From NCBI GenBank assembly GCA_029008115.1, contig JAQXJC010000004.1, positions 28,389-92,388 on the forward strand: 64,000 nucleotides of DNA, in the 5' to 3' direction. Source of the DNA: Desulfovibrionaceae bacterium (GTDB lineage Bacteria > Desulfobacterota > Desulfovibrionia > Desulfovibrionales > Desulfovibrionaceae). Shown one piece after another: positions 42,097-50,192 of this stretch. Under the pieces are notes generated by a model, which saw only the letters and a list, made by a program, of their open reading frames with translations, ran no database searches and was not told the DNA's origin. Position numbers and translations under genes: made by a program. Numbering within the stretch: the first letter of the stretch is position 1; each line of letters begins with the position of its first letter.

Positions 42097-42828
42097 CTAC
42101 TGCCGGCCCCGCAGCAGTTTGTTGCGTATCTGGCGGCAGAAGCCCATGAGCGCGTCATATTCATGCCGCCGCAAGCCGGCCCGGCCCACGAAGCGCCGCC
42201 ACGGCATGAGAAAATAGTCCGGATTGTCCCCGTGCAGGAAGTCCAGCCCCAGCAGCGTTTCCCTGAGCGTGGCGGTAAGGCGCTCCTGCTCCGCCACTGT
42301 AATGCGCGCGCTGCCCGCCTCCACGGCCTGTCCCGCCGGCCGCCGCATGGCCTTGTGGCATTCATAGAGCAGCAGCAGGATGGACTGCGCCACGTTCAGC
42401 GACGAGGCATCCGCCGTGGGAATGGTCACCAGCCGCTGGCAAAGCTCGATTTCCTGATTGTTCAGGCCGCGATCCTCTGGTCCGAAGACCAGGGAAACGC
42501 GGGCGCCCTCGTCCAGCAGCGGAGCCACAGCGGCTGCCGCCGCTTCAGGCGGGATAATCTCCCGCCGCCAGCCGCCCGTGCGCGCCGTGGTTCCCACTGC
42601 CAGCACGCTGTCGGCCAGCGCCTCCTCCAGAGAGGCGACAACGCGCACCCCGTCCAGCACCCCTTCCCCCTTGGCCGTGGCCAGCGGGCGGGCCTTGTCC
42701 CTGTCCCAGCGCTCCGGCGCCACCAGCACGATGCGGTGGCAGCCCATATTGGCGCAGGCCCTGGCCGCCATGCCAATATTTTCAGGAAAGCGTGTCTTGA
42801 CCATCACAATTTGCAGATTCTTCAGCAT
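42097..42828 (-). CDS. trmJ: TrmJ-like tRNA/rRNA 2'-O-methyltransferase (SPOUT)
   Basis: This 243-residue SPOUT methyltransferase has an N-terminal knot domain and a helical tail, as in TrmJ, which modifies position 32 of tRNAs. Motif 1 is ENIGMAARACANMG with the catalytic-type Arg, motif 2 is LVFGPEDRGLNNQEI, and motif 3 is SLNVAQSILLLLYE. The C-terminal 80 residues (ITVAEQERLTATLRE and on) match the TrmJ extension. TrmH-family relatives with other targets cannot be excluded. The ATG at 42828 follows the DUF456 gene by 45 bases. Confidence 0.88.
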   Translation of the reverse strand: MLKNLQIVMVKTRFPENIGMAARACANMGCHRIVLVAPERWDRDKARPLATAKGEGVLDGVRVVASLEEALADSVLAVGTTARTGGWRREIIPPEAAAAAVAPLLDEGARVSLVFGPEDRGLNNQEIELCQRLVTIPTADASSLNVAQSILLLLYECHKAMRRPAGQAVEAGSARITVAEQERLTATLRETLLGLDFLHGDNPDYFLMPWRRFVGRAGLRRHEYDALMGFCRQIRNKLLRGRQ

Positions 42829-42873
42829 GAGGCACTCCGGCCCGGGAAAAAGGGGGCCGCAGCCCCCCGACAG

Positions 42874-43479
42874 TTAGCAGAATACGGCCAGCGCCGCCCG
42901 CACCAGCTCTCCGGCGGGAAGCGATCCCGCAGGCGGAACGGCATGCCCTTCCGGCCAGAGAACATGCGAGGCAAGCCCCACCATGGCCGCGCCCGTGCCA
43001 CATTTGCACACAGTGCCCAGAAAGCGCCCCATCATGGCGCCAAAAGCCGCCTCCACGGCTTCAGCCGCGGGGCGCCCCCGGCCCAGCTCCATGAGGAAGC
43101 AGCCCAGCCATGCGCCGGCCAGAGCGCCGATCAGCGCCCCCAGCCCGAAGAAGAGCGGCGCCAGCAGAATGGCTCCGGCCACGGCTCCCACCATGCCGGC
43201 GATGGTGCCGGAAGAACTGGAGCCATAGCGTCTGGCCTTGAGCACCTGCACTCCCATCTCCAGCGCCTCCCCCAGCACGGCCAGTCCAGCCATGCCGGCA
43301 AAGAACAGGACCCCCATGTCCGTGGCGGCGGGATGCAGATACCGCCACAGGGCCACCAGCCCCAGAATAATCCAGTTGGCAGGAAGGCCGAAGATGTTCA
43401 GCAGCAGGACAAAGCCCAGCAGGGACAGGAAGGCCCCGGCAATGAGCTGGGCAAAAGGCAGCGGGAGAACGTCTACCAT
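42874..43479 (-). CDS. DUF456 membrane protein
   Basis: This 201-residue inner-membrane protein has about five hydrophobic segments and the glycine-rich DUF456 core: LNIFGLPANWIILGLV, then RRYGSSSSGTIAGMVGAVAGAI and GALIGALAGAWLGCFLMEL. The first half has the Pro-Gly-Asn-Trp-like turn usual for the family. The function is unknown, and a carrier or membrane-organising role is possible. It lies eight bases downstream of the CoA-ligase gene and is probably co-transcribed. Confidence 0.88.
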   Translation of the reverse strand: MVDVLPLPFAQLIAGAFLSLLGFVLLLNIFGLPANWIILGLVALWRYLHPAATDMGVLFFAGMAGLAVLGEALEMGVQVLKARRYGSSSSGTIAGMVGAVAGAILLAPLFFGLGALIGALAGAWLGCFLMELGRGRPAAEAVEAAFGAMMGRFLGTVCKCGTGAAMVGLASHVLWPEGHAVPPAGSLPAGELVRAALAVFC

Positions 43480-43487
43480 GCCAGCAG

Positions 43488-44786
43488 CTATTTTGTGCCG
43501 CGCAGGTCACGCACGCGCACGGCCTTGCCCTCGGACTTGGGCAGGGTATTGCTCTGCACGAACTCCACGCGCGGCGTAACCAGCACCTCGTCGCGCAGGC
43601 GGGAGGCAATACGCTTCTGCAGGCTCTGCAAGACGCGCATGTCTTCCACAAAGCATTCGTCGCGGAGCTCCACCTGCACGCGCAGCACATCTCCCAGACC
43701 GTCCGATTCCAGCGTGATCAGGTAGTTCTGCCCCACTTCCTTGAAGGTCATGATCACCTGTTCAATCTGCATGGGATAGACGTTCACGCCCTTGATGATG
43801 AACATGTCGTCCGCGCGCCCCAGAATGCGGTCGATGCGGCGGTGGTGGCGGCCGCAGGCGCATTCGCCGGGCAGGAAGCGGGTCAGGTCCCGCGTGCGGT
43901 AGCGCAGGATGGGCATGCCCTCGCGGCGCAGGGTGGTGAGCACCAGTTCGCCGATTTCCCCGTCCGGCACAGGCTCGCCCGTTTCAGGATTGACGATTTC
44001 CGGCAGGTAGGCGTCTTCCCAGACGTGCATGCCGTTCTGCTCCTGACATTCAAAGGCCACGCCCGGGCCGTTCATTTCCGTCAGGCCATAGGAATTGTAT
44101 GCCTTGAGCGCGAACAGGTCCTCAATGCGCCGGCGGAACTCCTCTGTGTAGGGCTCCGCTCCCACAATGGCGATGCGCAGGGGAAATTCCGCGGGATTCT
44201 TCCCCATCTGGCGCAGCTTCTCGCCCAGAATCAGGGCATAGGACGGCAGGATGTGCGCCACCGTGGTATGAAAGTCCTCCACGATCTTAATCTGGCGCAG
44301 GGAGTTGCCCGCGCCGGCGGGAATGGTCATGCAGCCCAGGCGCTCCGCCCCGTTGTGGAAGCCCAGCCCGCCGGTGAAGAGGCCGTAGCCGGACATGTTC
44401 TGGAAGACATCATCGGGCCGCACGCCCACCATGTGCAGACAGCGCGCCACCAGATCGGACCAGGAGTTGACATCTCCGCGGGTGTAGCAGATGGCTGTGG
44501 GCGTTCCGGTGGTGCCGCTGGAACAGTGCATGCGCACCACGTCCCGCCTCGGGACGCACAGCAGGCCCTCGGGGTACTGCGAACGCAAGTCCTGCTTGGT
44601 GGTAAAGGGGATGCGGCGAACATCCTCCGGAGTGCGGATGTCTTCCGGCCGCACGCCGGCCCTGGCCAGCCGCTCTCTGTAAAACGGACTGTTCATGCTC
44701 CGGGCAATGCTGCCACGCAGGCGGGCAACCTGGCATGCCGTGATTTCTTCTCTGCTCCACCCTTCTGCCTTGTCAAAAACTTCCAT
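43488..44786 (-). CDS. Phenylacetate-CoA ligase family AMP-forming enzyme
   Basis: This 432-residue acyl-adenylate ligase is of the PaaK class, which activates aryl- or alkyl-carboxylates to CoA esters. The phosphate loop is SSGTTGTPT. YNSYGLTEMNGPG is the adenine/acyl region, GELVLTTLRREGMPILRYRTRDLT the A8 hinge and GRADDMFIIKGVNVYPMQIEQ the C-terminal lid. In Desulfovibrio such enzymes often accompany indolepyruvate ferredoxin oxidoreductase in amino-acid fermentation, but no iorAB is nearby here. The substrate is not deducible. Confidence 0.9.
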   Translation of the reverse strand: MEVFDKAEGWSREEITACQVARLRGSIARSMNSPFYRERLARAGVRPEDIRTPEDVRRIPFTTKQDLRSQYPEGLLCVPRRDVVRMHCSSGTTGTPTAICYTRGDVNSWSDLVARCLHMVGVRPDDVFQNMSGYGLFTGGLGFHNGAERLGCMTIPAGAGNSLRQIKIVEDFHTTVAHILPSYALILGEKLRQMGKNPAEFPLRIAIVGAEPYTEEFRRRIEDLFALKAYNSYGLTEMNGPGVAFECQEQNGMHVWEDAYLPEIVNPETGEPVPDGEIGELVLTTLRREGMPILRYRTRDLTRFLPGECACGRHHRRIDRILGRADDMFIIKGVNVYPMQIEQVIMTFKEVGQNYLITLESDGLGDVLRVQVELRDECFVEDMRVLQSLQKRIASRLRDEVLVTPRVEFVQSNTLPKSEGKAVRVRDLRGTK

Positions 44787-44804
44787 GATTCGCGCCTTTT
44801 TCAG

Positions 44805-45860
44805 TTATCGGGAAAAACGTTCCGCCGCGCCGCGCAGCAGCCCGTAGCAGCCGGCCAGCATCATATTGCCGCAGGGAGCGATGTTCTGTCCCTGCCCTTC
44901 CAGAAAAGCCCGCCGGGGGCCGAGAAGATAGGTGGGGGCATAGCCGCCGGCCTCTTCGGAGACGCCTCCGAAGGCCGTACCGTGCCCGCCCGTGGCCCGC
45001 ACCTGTTCATCCGGCAGCCATCCAAGGCGGAACTCCTTGAGATCATGCACATAGTCTTCCAGCGTCCGCATGCCGGTATGGTGCTCGAACACACCGTGCA
45101 CTTCATCCCTGTACAGCAGGAATGCCGTGATGTGGCTGTTGCCCGTATTGACCAGCGTGACGCCCTGCCGCGCGGCACGGCGCCGCACGCCGGCCGAGCA
45201 CAGGCCGCCCAGCACGGCTGCGGTGGAGGTATCCGCCACAGGGCCGCCCGTGGCCCGATGCAGCGCGGCAAGTCTGGTCAGCCCGGCCGGAACACTGTCA
45301 TATAGCCAGTCTGCCGGGTGCGAGGACCTTGCCAGCAGGGCGCGCCACATGTCCATGCGCGCCTGCCGGTTGCCCTGTGGCGCCACGCCGTGATCCTGCG
45401 CCGCGGCCAGCACCATGCGGGGGCGAGGCAGGCCCAGTCCCTCCAGCAGCGCATCCCACCATTCCGGAGAATAGTCGCCCAGATGCACGGGGACGGCGCC
45501 GGCGGGGCAGGATTCGCGCAGCTCAAAGCCCAGGGCGGCCACGCGCTCCTCGCTGTCATGAATGGCCCGGGACGCCTCCAGCGTCACGCTGACGCGCAGA
45601 CCGGCCTCCACATGCCGCTTCAGCGCGCGGGTAAAGCCGCCGCCCATGTTGCCGCCGTACAGCCAGACATCCCTGCGGGCCGCAGTCAGTTTCGCCACGC
45701 GCCGCTCCACCGCCTTTGCGGGAGAAGGCAGCACCAGCTGCGTCCAGTTCTCCGGCTCCAGCCCGGGGCGGGCCAGCAATGCGTCCTGCGTGCCGCTGCC
45801 TATGTCCAGGCACAAGACCGGCCCAACGGCGTTCAGATATGCCGCCACCTGTGCATTCAT
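44805..45860 (-). CDS. DUF1786 family ASKHA-like protein
   Basis: This 351-residue cytosolic protein matches DUF1786. It starts with an actin-like phosphate-binding loop, VLCLDIGSGTQDALL, and has further ASKHA-like glycine segments (WLYGGNMGGGFTRAL, TLVNTGNSHITAFLL, GGHGTAFGG). Older annotations call members putative pyruvate formate-lyase activating enzymes, but it has no radical-SAM motif, so I would not use that name. GGGAGG precedes the ATG at 45860, which is therefore better than the upstream ATG at 45893. It is the first gene of a five-gene minus-strand run. Confidence 0.8.
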   Translation of the reverse strand: MNAQVAAYLNAVGPVLCLDIGSGTQDALLARPGLEPENWTQLVLPSPAKAVERRVAKLTAARRDVWLYGGNMGGGFTRALKRHVEAGLRVSVTLEASRAIHDSEERVAALGFELRESCPAGAVPVHLGDYSPEWWDALLEGLGLPRPRMVLAAAQDHGVAPQGNRQARMDMWRALLARSSHPADWLYDSVPAGLTRLAALHRATGGPVADTSTAAVLGGLCSAGVRRRAARQGVTLVNTGNSHITAFLLYRDEVHGVFEHHTGMRTLEDYVHDLKEFRLGWLPDEQVRATGGHGTAFGGVSEEAGGYAPTYLLGPRRAFLEGQGQNIAPCGNMMLAGCYGLLRGAAERFSR

Positions 45861-45892
45861 CCGCACCTCCCTGCCCGTCAGCGGGCGTGACA

Positions 45893-45921
45893 AATCTATC
45901 TGCTAAGCGGCGCGAGCGCAA
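45893..45921 (-). promoter_or_regulatory. Candidate promoter of the DUF1786-to-SGNH run
   Basis: On the minus strand TTGCGC (45921-45916), a 17-base spacer and TAGATT (45898-45893). The leader is about 26 bases. Confidence 0.4.
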
Positions 45922-45968
45922 GTCCCCTCCGCTTTGCAAAAGGCCCGCGCAGAATACGCGGGAAAGCA

Positions 45969-45997
45969 TTGCCCCGCAGGGGCTTTCCGTCTATAGT
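45969..45997 (+). promoter_or_regulatory. Promoter of the 46027 gene, overlapped by an inverted repeat
   Basis: TTGCCC (45969-45974), a 17-base spacer and TATAGT (45992-45997). GGAAAG...CTTTCC (45961-45988), with an inner CCCC/GGGG stem, covers the -35 and could serve as an operator. Confidence 0.52.
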
Positions 45998-46026
45998 GCG
46001 CAAAAAAATGCCGAGGAGCTTTTTTC

Positions 46027-46458
46027 ATGCACGACAACGCTCATATTCTTGCCGAGGTGGACGCACTGCTGAACGCATGGACCGCTGATCCTCTGAACAT
46101 GAAGCCCACCTTCACCGCGTTCAGGGACTTTCTGACCGGACTGGACGGCGTGGAGCTGGACTACAAGGCCCGCCCCGGCGTGAGCTATTCCCTGCGGGCG
46201 AAGCACTGCGCGCAGGACAGGCGCGGCCTCTTCGTCCTGGTGGATATTGTGGACGACGAGCCGGAAAGCCGCTGGCTCTCCGTCTGCTTCTATGCCGACA
46301 TGATTGCTGATCCCGATGAGCTGGGCGACTTCGTGCCCGGCGGTCTCATGGGCGAGGACGCCTGCTGCCTGAATCTGGACGAGGATAACGACGCCATGCG
46401 CGACTACGTGGCCAGGCGCATTGCGGAGGCCGCCGCCGCGGCCGCGCGCCGGCAATGA
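46027..46458 (+). CDS. Unrecognised 143-residue protein
   Basis: The protein is soluble and strongly acidic. The core is DFLTGLDGVELDYKARPGVS-, then RGLFVLVDIVDDEPESRWLSVCFYADMI and a Gly-rich turn FVPGGLMGED, with an Ala-rich helix at the end. It looks like a small alpha/beta domain that binds something, but I cannot name the family. It has a strong promoter and a GAGGAG ribosome-binding site. Its stop overlaps the ATG of the exonuclease gene, so the two products are made together. Confidence 0.72.
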   Translation: MHDNAHILAEVDALLNAWTADPLNMKPTFTAFRDFLTGLDGVELDYKARPGVSYSLRAKHCAQDRRGLFVLVDIVDDEPESRWLSVCFYADMIADPDELGDFVPGGLMGEDACCLNLDEDNDAMRDYVARRIAEAAAAAARRQ

Positions 46459-46994
46459 CCCTGCTGACGGAAGGGCGGTGCGGCGTTGCCATCGACTTTG
46501 AAACGTCGCACTACGGCCCGGAAAACGCCTGCGCCGTGGGTATGGCGAAAATCAGGAACGGAGAGGTCGCCGACGTCTTTTACCGGCTCATCCGGCCTCC
46601 CAGTCCCGTCGTGCTGTTTTCGGACATTCACGGCCTGACATGGCCCATGCTGCGGGATCAGCCGACCTTTGCGGAAGTATGGCCGGACATGGCGTCATTC
46701 TGCGTGGATGCGGACTTTTTCGTGGCGCATAACGCATCCTTTGACCGCCGCGTCCTGCGCGCCTGCTGCCGTGCCGCCGGCGTGGCCATGCCGTCCGCTC
46801 CCTTCTGCTGCACGCTCAAGGGGGCGCGCCGGCATCTGCCACTGGCCTCGCGCCGTCTGAACGACGTGTGCGCGTACTACGGCATCCCGCTGCGGCATCA
46901 CGACGCGGCCTCCGACGCGCTGGCCGCGGCCCGCATCTTCCTGCGCCTCTGCGCCGACTACGGCCTCGGCCCCCATGATCTGCGCCTGAAATGA
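46455..46994 (+). CDS. DnaQ-like DEDDh 3'-5' exonuclease
   Basis: This 179-residue exonuclease domain stands alone. The DEDD metal ligands are visible as D14 and E16 (AIDFET), an Asp in HNASFDRRVL, and HHDAASDALAAARI with the final His and Asp. The family includes the polymerase III proofreading subunit and RNases such as RNase T. Without extra domains, the substrate (DNA or RNA) is open. It is coupled by a four-base overlap to the unknown 46027 gene, which may be its partner. Confidence 0.87.
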   Translation: MTLLTEGRCGVAIDFETSHYGPENACAVGMAKIRNGEVADVFYRLIRPPSPVVLFSDIHGLTWPMLRDQPTFAEVWPDMASFCVDADFFVAHNASFDRRVLRACCRAAGVAMPSAPFCCTLKGARRHLPLASRRLNDVCAYYGIPLRHHDAASDALAAARIFLRLCADYGLGPHDLRLK

Positions 46995-47040
46995 CGCACC
47001 GCGCTCCGCGACGGGCGCGGGAGCAACACAAGGAGACTGC

Positions 47041-47532
47041 ATGAACTGGCGCATCAAACCGGAGCTGCGCGCTCTGAATCCCTACAATCCGTGGCACATC
47101 ATCGCCCTGGGCTTCGGCTCCGGCCTGTCCCCCGTGGCGCCTGGGACGGCAGGCTCCCTTGCGGCTCTGCCCTTCTGCTGGCTGCTGGCCCTGCTTCCCC
47201 TGCCGTGGGCGCTGCTTGCCGTCTTCTGCGCCTTCTGGATCGGCGTGGTGGCCTGCCAGTCCGTAGACGATGCGCTGGGCGGGCATGATCATGGCGCCGT
47301 GGTCTGGGACGAGTTCGTGGGCATGTTCATCACCACGCTGGGCCTGCCCGCGCACTGGGGGCTGCTGCTGGCAGGCTTTGTCTGCTTCCGCGTGTTTGAC
47401 GTACTCAAGCCCTGGCCCATCCGCTGGGCGGATCGCCGCATCCCCGGCGGCTACGGCATTATGCTGGACGACGTGCTGGCGGGCCTGGGCGCGTGGATGA
47501 CCCTGCGCGGCCTGCTCCTTCTTTTCGCATAG
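47041..47532 (+). CDS. pgpA: Phosphatidylglycerophosphatase A (PgpA)
   Basis: PgpA dephosphorylates phosphatidylglycerophosphate to phosphatidylglycerol at the inner membrane. It has 163 residues and several hydrophobic segments. The family motifs are GFGSGLSPVAPGTAGSL near the N-terminus, VVWDEFVGMFIT with the acidic catalytic residues, and FRVFDVLKPWPIRWADRRIPGGYGIMLDDVLAG. AAGGAG sits before the ATG. The gene lies 46 bases after the exonuclease gene on the same strand. Confidence 0.94.
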   Translation: MNWRIKPELRALNPYNPWHIIALGFGSGLSPVAPGTAGSLAALPFCWLLALLPLPWALLAVFCAFWIGVVACQSVDDALGGHDHGAVVWDEFVGMFITTLGLPAHWGLLLAGFVCFRVFDVLKPWPIRWADRRIPGGYGIMLDDVLAGLGAWMTLRGLLLLFA

Positions 47533-47533
47533 C

Positions 47534-47570
47534 GCGGAGGAGGGGACGCCGCCGGCGTCCCCCCCTCCGC
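47534..47570. terminator. Two-way hairpin between pgpA and hslU
   Basis: Arms of 17 bases (47534-47550 and 47554-47570) surround a three-base loop. One position is A-C on the plus strand and G-U on the minus strand. It is very stable but has no U-run on either side. Confidence 0.52.
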
Positions 47571-47621
47571 AGATATACGGCGGATTCCTGCCGCATGTCC
47601 CGCGCCTGCTCCGGCAGAAGC

Positions 47622-48935
47622 CTACAGGATATACTGGCTCAAATCCTGATCCTGGCGCACGTCTTCCAGATGCGCGCTCACAAATTCTTTGCTGACAACC
47701 ACCTCCGCCCCGGACATCTCGGGCGCGTCAAAGGAGATATCCGCAAGAATCTTTTCCATGATGGTATACAGGCGGCGTGCGCCGATATTCTCCGTGCGGG
47801 CGTTGGTCTCCTCCGCAAAGGCGGCGATCTCCTGAAGGCCGTCCGGCGTAAAGATCACGCGCACGTTTTCCGTCCCCATAAGCGCGGCATACTGGCGCGT
47901 CAGGGCATTGTCCGGCTCGGTCAGAATGCGCAGGAATTCATCCTTCCCCAGAGGCTGAAGCTCCACGCGCAGCGGGAAGCGGCCCTGAAGCTCGGGAATC
48001 ATGTCCGACGGCTTGCTGAAATGGAAGGCGCCGGCGGCGATGAAGAGAATGTGATCCGTCCTGACCATGCCGTACTTGGTGTTCACTGTGCTGCCTTCCA
48101 CAATGGGCAGCAAATCGCGCTGCACACCCTCGCGGGAAATGTCCGACGTGCGGTTGGCCGAAGAGCTGGCGATCTTGTCAATCTCGTCGATGAAGATGAT
48201 GCCGGACTGTTCCACGCGCTCGCGGGCCTTGTCCGCCAGCGAATCCTGATCCACCAGCTTGCCGGACTCTTCCTGCACCAGAATATCAAAGGCTTCGCGA
48301 ACCTTCAGCTTGCGGCGGCGACGCCTGGGCGGAAAGGCCTTGCCCATCATGTCCTTCATCTGGGCGCCCATCTGCTCCATGCCGGGAATGGCAAAGATGT
48401 CCAGTCCGGCGCCGCCGGTCTCTGTCACCTCCATCTCCACCTCTCGCTCGTCCAGAAAGCCCAGCTTGAACTGCTGGCGCAGCTTTTCGCGGGTGGCGGC
48501 ATGCGTTTCCAGCCCGAAGCTGGCCGGCAGGAGCAGATCCATCAGCCGCGCTTCCGCCGCCGTCTCCGCCGCCGCGCGCACGCGCCTGTTCTCCTCATCG
48601 CGCACAAGGTTCACCGCAATTTCCATAAGGTCGCGGATCATGGATTCCACATCCCGCCCCACGTATCCCACTTCCGTAAACTTGGTGGCCTCAACCTTGC
48701 AGAAGGGGGCGCCGCACAGTCTGGCAAGGCGGCGGGCAATCTCGGTCTTGCCCACGCCGGTCGGCCCCATCATGATGATGTTCTTGGGCGCGATTTCATC
48801 GCGCAGCTCCGGCGCAAGGCGCTGGCGCCGCCAGCGGTTGCGGATGGCCACGGCCACCATGCGTTTGGCCTGCTCCTGGCCGACCACAAATTTATCAAGC
48901 TCCGCCACAATCTGTCTGGGCGTCAGTGTGCTCAT
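47622..48935 (-). CDS. hslU: ATP-dependent protease ATPase subunit HslU
   Basis: HslU (ClpY) is the AAA+ unfoldase that feeds the HslV peptidase. It has 437 residues. The opening [17 protein letters not shown], Walker [16 protein letters not shown], the pore motif GYVGRDVES, Walker [13 protein letters not shown] and the sensor region [14 protein letters not shown] are intact. The C-terminal tail DLSQYIL is the part that docks into HslV. hslV is not adjacent on either side, although it usually sits just upstream of hslU. AAGGAG precedes the ATG at 48935. Confidence 0.96.
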   Translation of the reverse strand: MSTLTPRQIVAELDKFVVGQEQAKRMVAVAIRNRWRRQRLAPELRDEIAPKNIIMMGPTGVGKTEIARRLARLCGAPFCKVEATKFTEVGYVGRDVESMIRDLMEIAVNLVRDEENRRVRAAAETAAEARLMDLLLPASFGLETHAATREKLRQQFKLGFLDEREVEMEVTETGGAGLDIFAIPGMEQMGAQMKDMMGKAFPPRRRRRKLKVREAFDILVQEESGKLVDQDSLADKARERVEQSGIIFIDEIDKIASSSANRTSDISREGVQRDLLPIVEGSTVNTKYGMVRTDHILFIAAGAFHFSKPSDMIPELQGRFPLRVELQPLGKDEFLRILTEPDNALTRQYAALMGTENVRVIFTPDGLQEIAAFAEETNARTENIGARRLYTIMEKILADISFDAPEMSGAEVVVSKEFVSAHLEDVRQDQDLSQYIL

Positions 48936-49082
48936 GCAGTGAACTCCTTTTCCCTGAAAAACGGGCACGCGACCCTTTCCGTAGTATACGCATCCGCAGG
49001 AACAGAGGCAAGACCGGACAGGCCCTTCGCCGGATCAGACGGGCCGGTTTACTTTGCGCGCCGTCCGGGCTACATGTGTTCC

Positions 49083-49853
49083 ATGCTTCAGTCCCCTGCC
49101 CGGCCAGCCTCCCGACGCCGCAGCACCACGCCGGACGCTGCCGCATCATGTCCCCCCGGCTCTTCCTGCCGCACCACGGTGCGCTCCCTGTGCAGCGCGT
49201 TCCCGCCACGCCTGCTGACCCTGCCTCTGCTGCTGGCAGTGCTGTTCGCTCTCTGCTCGCACTATGACGTTGCCCGGCTGCTGCACAGGGAATGGCTGGC
49301 GGCGCATATCCTGGAGCGCGGCTGGACGGGCCTTGCCCTGTATGTTGCCATTGTCGGCGCGGTCACGGCCTGCGGTGTCCCCCGGCAGCTCTGCGCCATG
49401 CTGGGCGGCTGGCTGTTCGGCCCTGCGGGGGGAACCCTGCTGGCCACGTGCGGCACGGGGCTGGGCTGCCTGCTTACCTTCGGCTACGCCCGTTTTCTCG
49501 GCCGCAACTGGCTGGATCGCGCATTCTCCCGCAAATTCCGCAAACTGGACAGCTTTCTGCGGCAGTCGCCCTTTCTGCTCACCTGCTGCGTGCGCGTCGT
49601 ACCGCTGGGCAGCAACTTTCTTACCAATATTGCCGCCGGGGTCAGCGGCCTGCCCGCCCTGCCCTTCCTTGCCGGCTCCCTGCTGGGCTTCAGCGTGCAG
49701 AATGCCATCTTTGCCACCATCGGCAGCGGACTGGAGGTCGGCGCCTCCACGCAGCGCGCGCTGGGGGCCGGCCTGTATTTGCTCTCGCTGGCGCTGGGGC
49801 TGATCATCTGGCGCCGCTGGAAGCGACACGCCGCCAACGGGGAGCAGCGGTAA
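49083..49853 (+). CDS. TVP38/TMEM64 (VTT/DedA-like) membrane protein
   Basis: This membrane protein of about 256 residues has five or six hydrophobic segments and the VTT core: VTACGVPRQLCAMLGGWLFGP, a glycine-rich re-entrant loop, and VRVVPLGSNFLTNIAAGVSGL with the conserved Arg-x-x-Pro. Related proteins include lipid scramblases and undecaprenyl-phosphate carriers. The first 35 residues are Ser/Arg/Pro-rich and unlikely to be conserved, and no SD supports the ATG at 49083. The true start may be nearer the first hydrophobic segment (for example the GTG near 49180). Confidence 0.8.
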   Translation: MLQSPARPASRRRSTTPDAAASCPPGSSCRTTVRSLCSAFPPRLLTLPLLLAVLFALCSHYDVARLLHREWLAAHILERGWTGLALYVAIVGAVTACGVPRQLCAMLGGWLFGPAGGTLLATCGTGLGCLLTFGYARFLGRNWLDRAFSRKFRKLDSFLRQSPFLLTCCVRVVPLGSNFLTNIAAGVSGLPALPFLAGSLLGFSVQNAIFATIGSGLEVGASTQRALGAGLYLLSLALGLIIWRRWKRHAANGEQR

Positions 49854-49911
49854 TCCCTTCCCGCCCTTCAGCCATGTTGCCAGCACGGCACCTTCCCGCA
49901 TGACGCATGCC

Positions 49912-49963
49912 GAAAAATTTTTTTGAAAAAAAGCTTGCCATCGCAGGGGCATTCCTGTAAGTA
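49912..49963 (+). promoter_or_regulatory. tRNA-Pro promoter with UP element
   Basis: Five A, eight T, G, then seven A (49912-49932) fit the consensus UP element. TTGCCA follows three bases later (49935-49940). The -10 is weak, with TGTAAG (49956-49961) or TAAGTA (49958-49963) as choices. Confidence 0.5.
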
Positions 49964-49975
49964 CCTTTCCGTCAA

Positions 49976-50053
49976 CGGGATGTGGCTCAGTTTGGCTAGA
50001 GTGCAGCGTTCGGGACGCTGAGGCCGCGCGTTCAAATCGCGCCATCCCGACCA
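49976..50053 (+). tRNA. tRNA-Pro, anticodon CGG
   Basis: A 78-base cloverleaf has a 7-base-pair acceptor stem (CGGGATG with CATCCCG), anticodon stem CAGCG/CGCTG, loop TTCGGGA with anticodon CGG at 50011-50013, and T loop TTCAAAT. CCA is encoded (50051-50053). It has a UP-element promoter and its own terminator and so forms a single-gene unit. Confidence 0.95.
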
Positions 50054-50061
50054 GAAATCTA

Positions 50062-50099
50062 CAGGGTTTGCGGTACTGCCGCGAACCCTGTTTTCTTTT
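50062..50099 (+). terminator. Intrinsic terminator of tRNA-Pro
   Basis: A 12-base-pair stem with one G-U pair (50062-50073 with 50079-50090) is followed by TTTTCTTTT. Confidence 0.9.
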
Positions 50100-50192
50100 C
50101 CATGCGCCTGAACATGCGTGCCGCCCGTCCGTGTCCCTTTCAGGAATCACGCGCGGGCGGCCTGTGCTCCTTTCGAATAGCGTAATCTGAGT

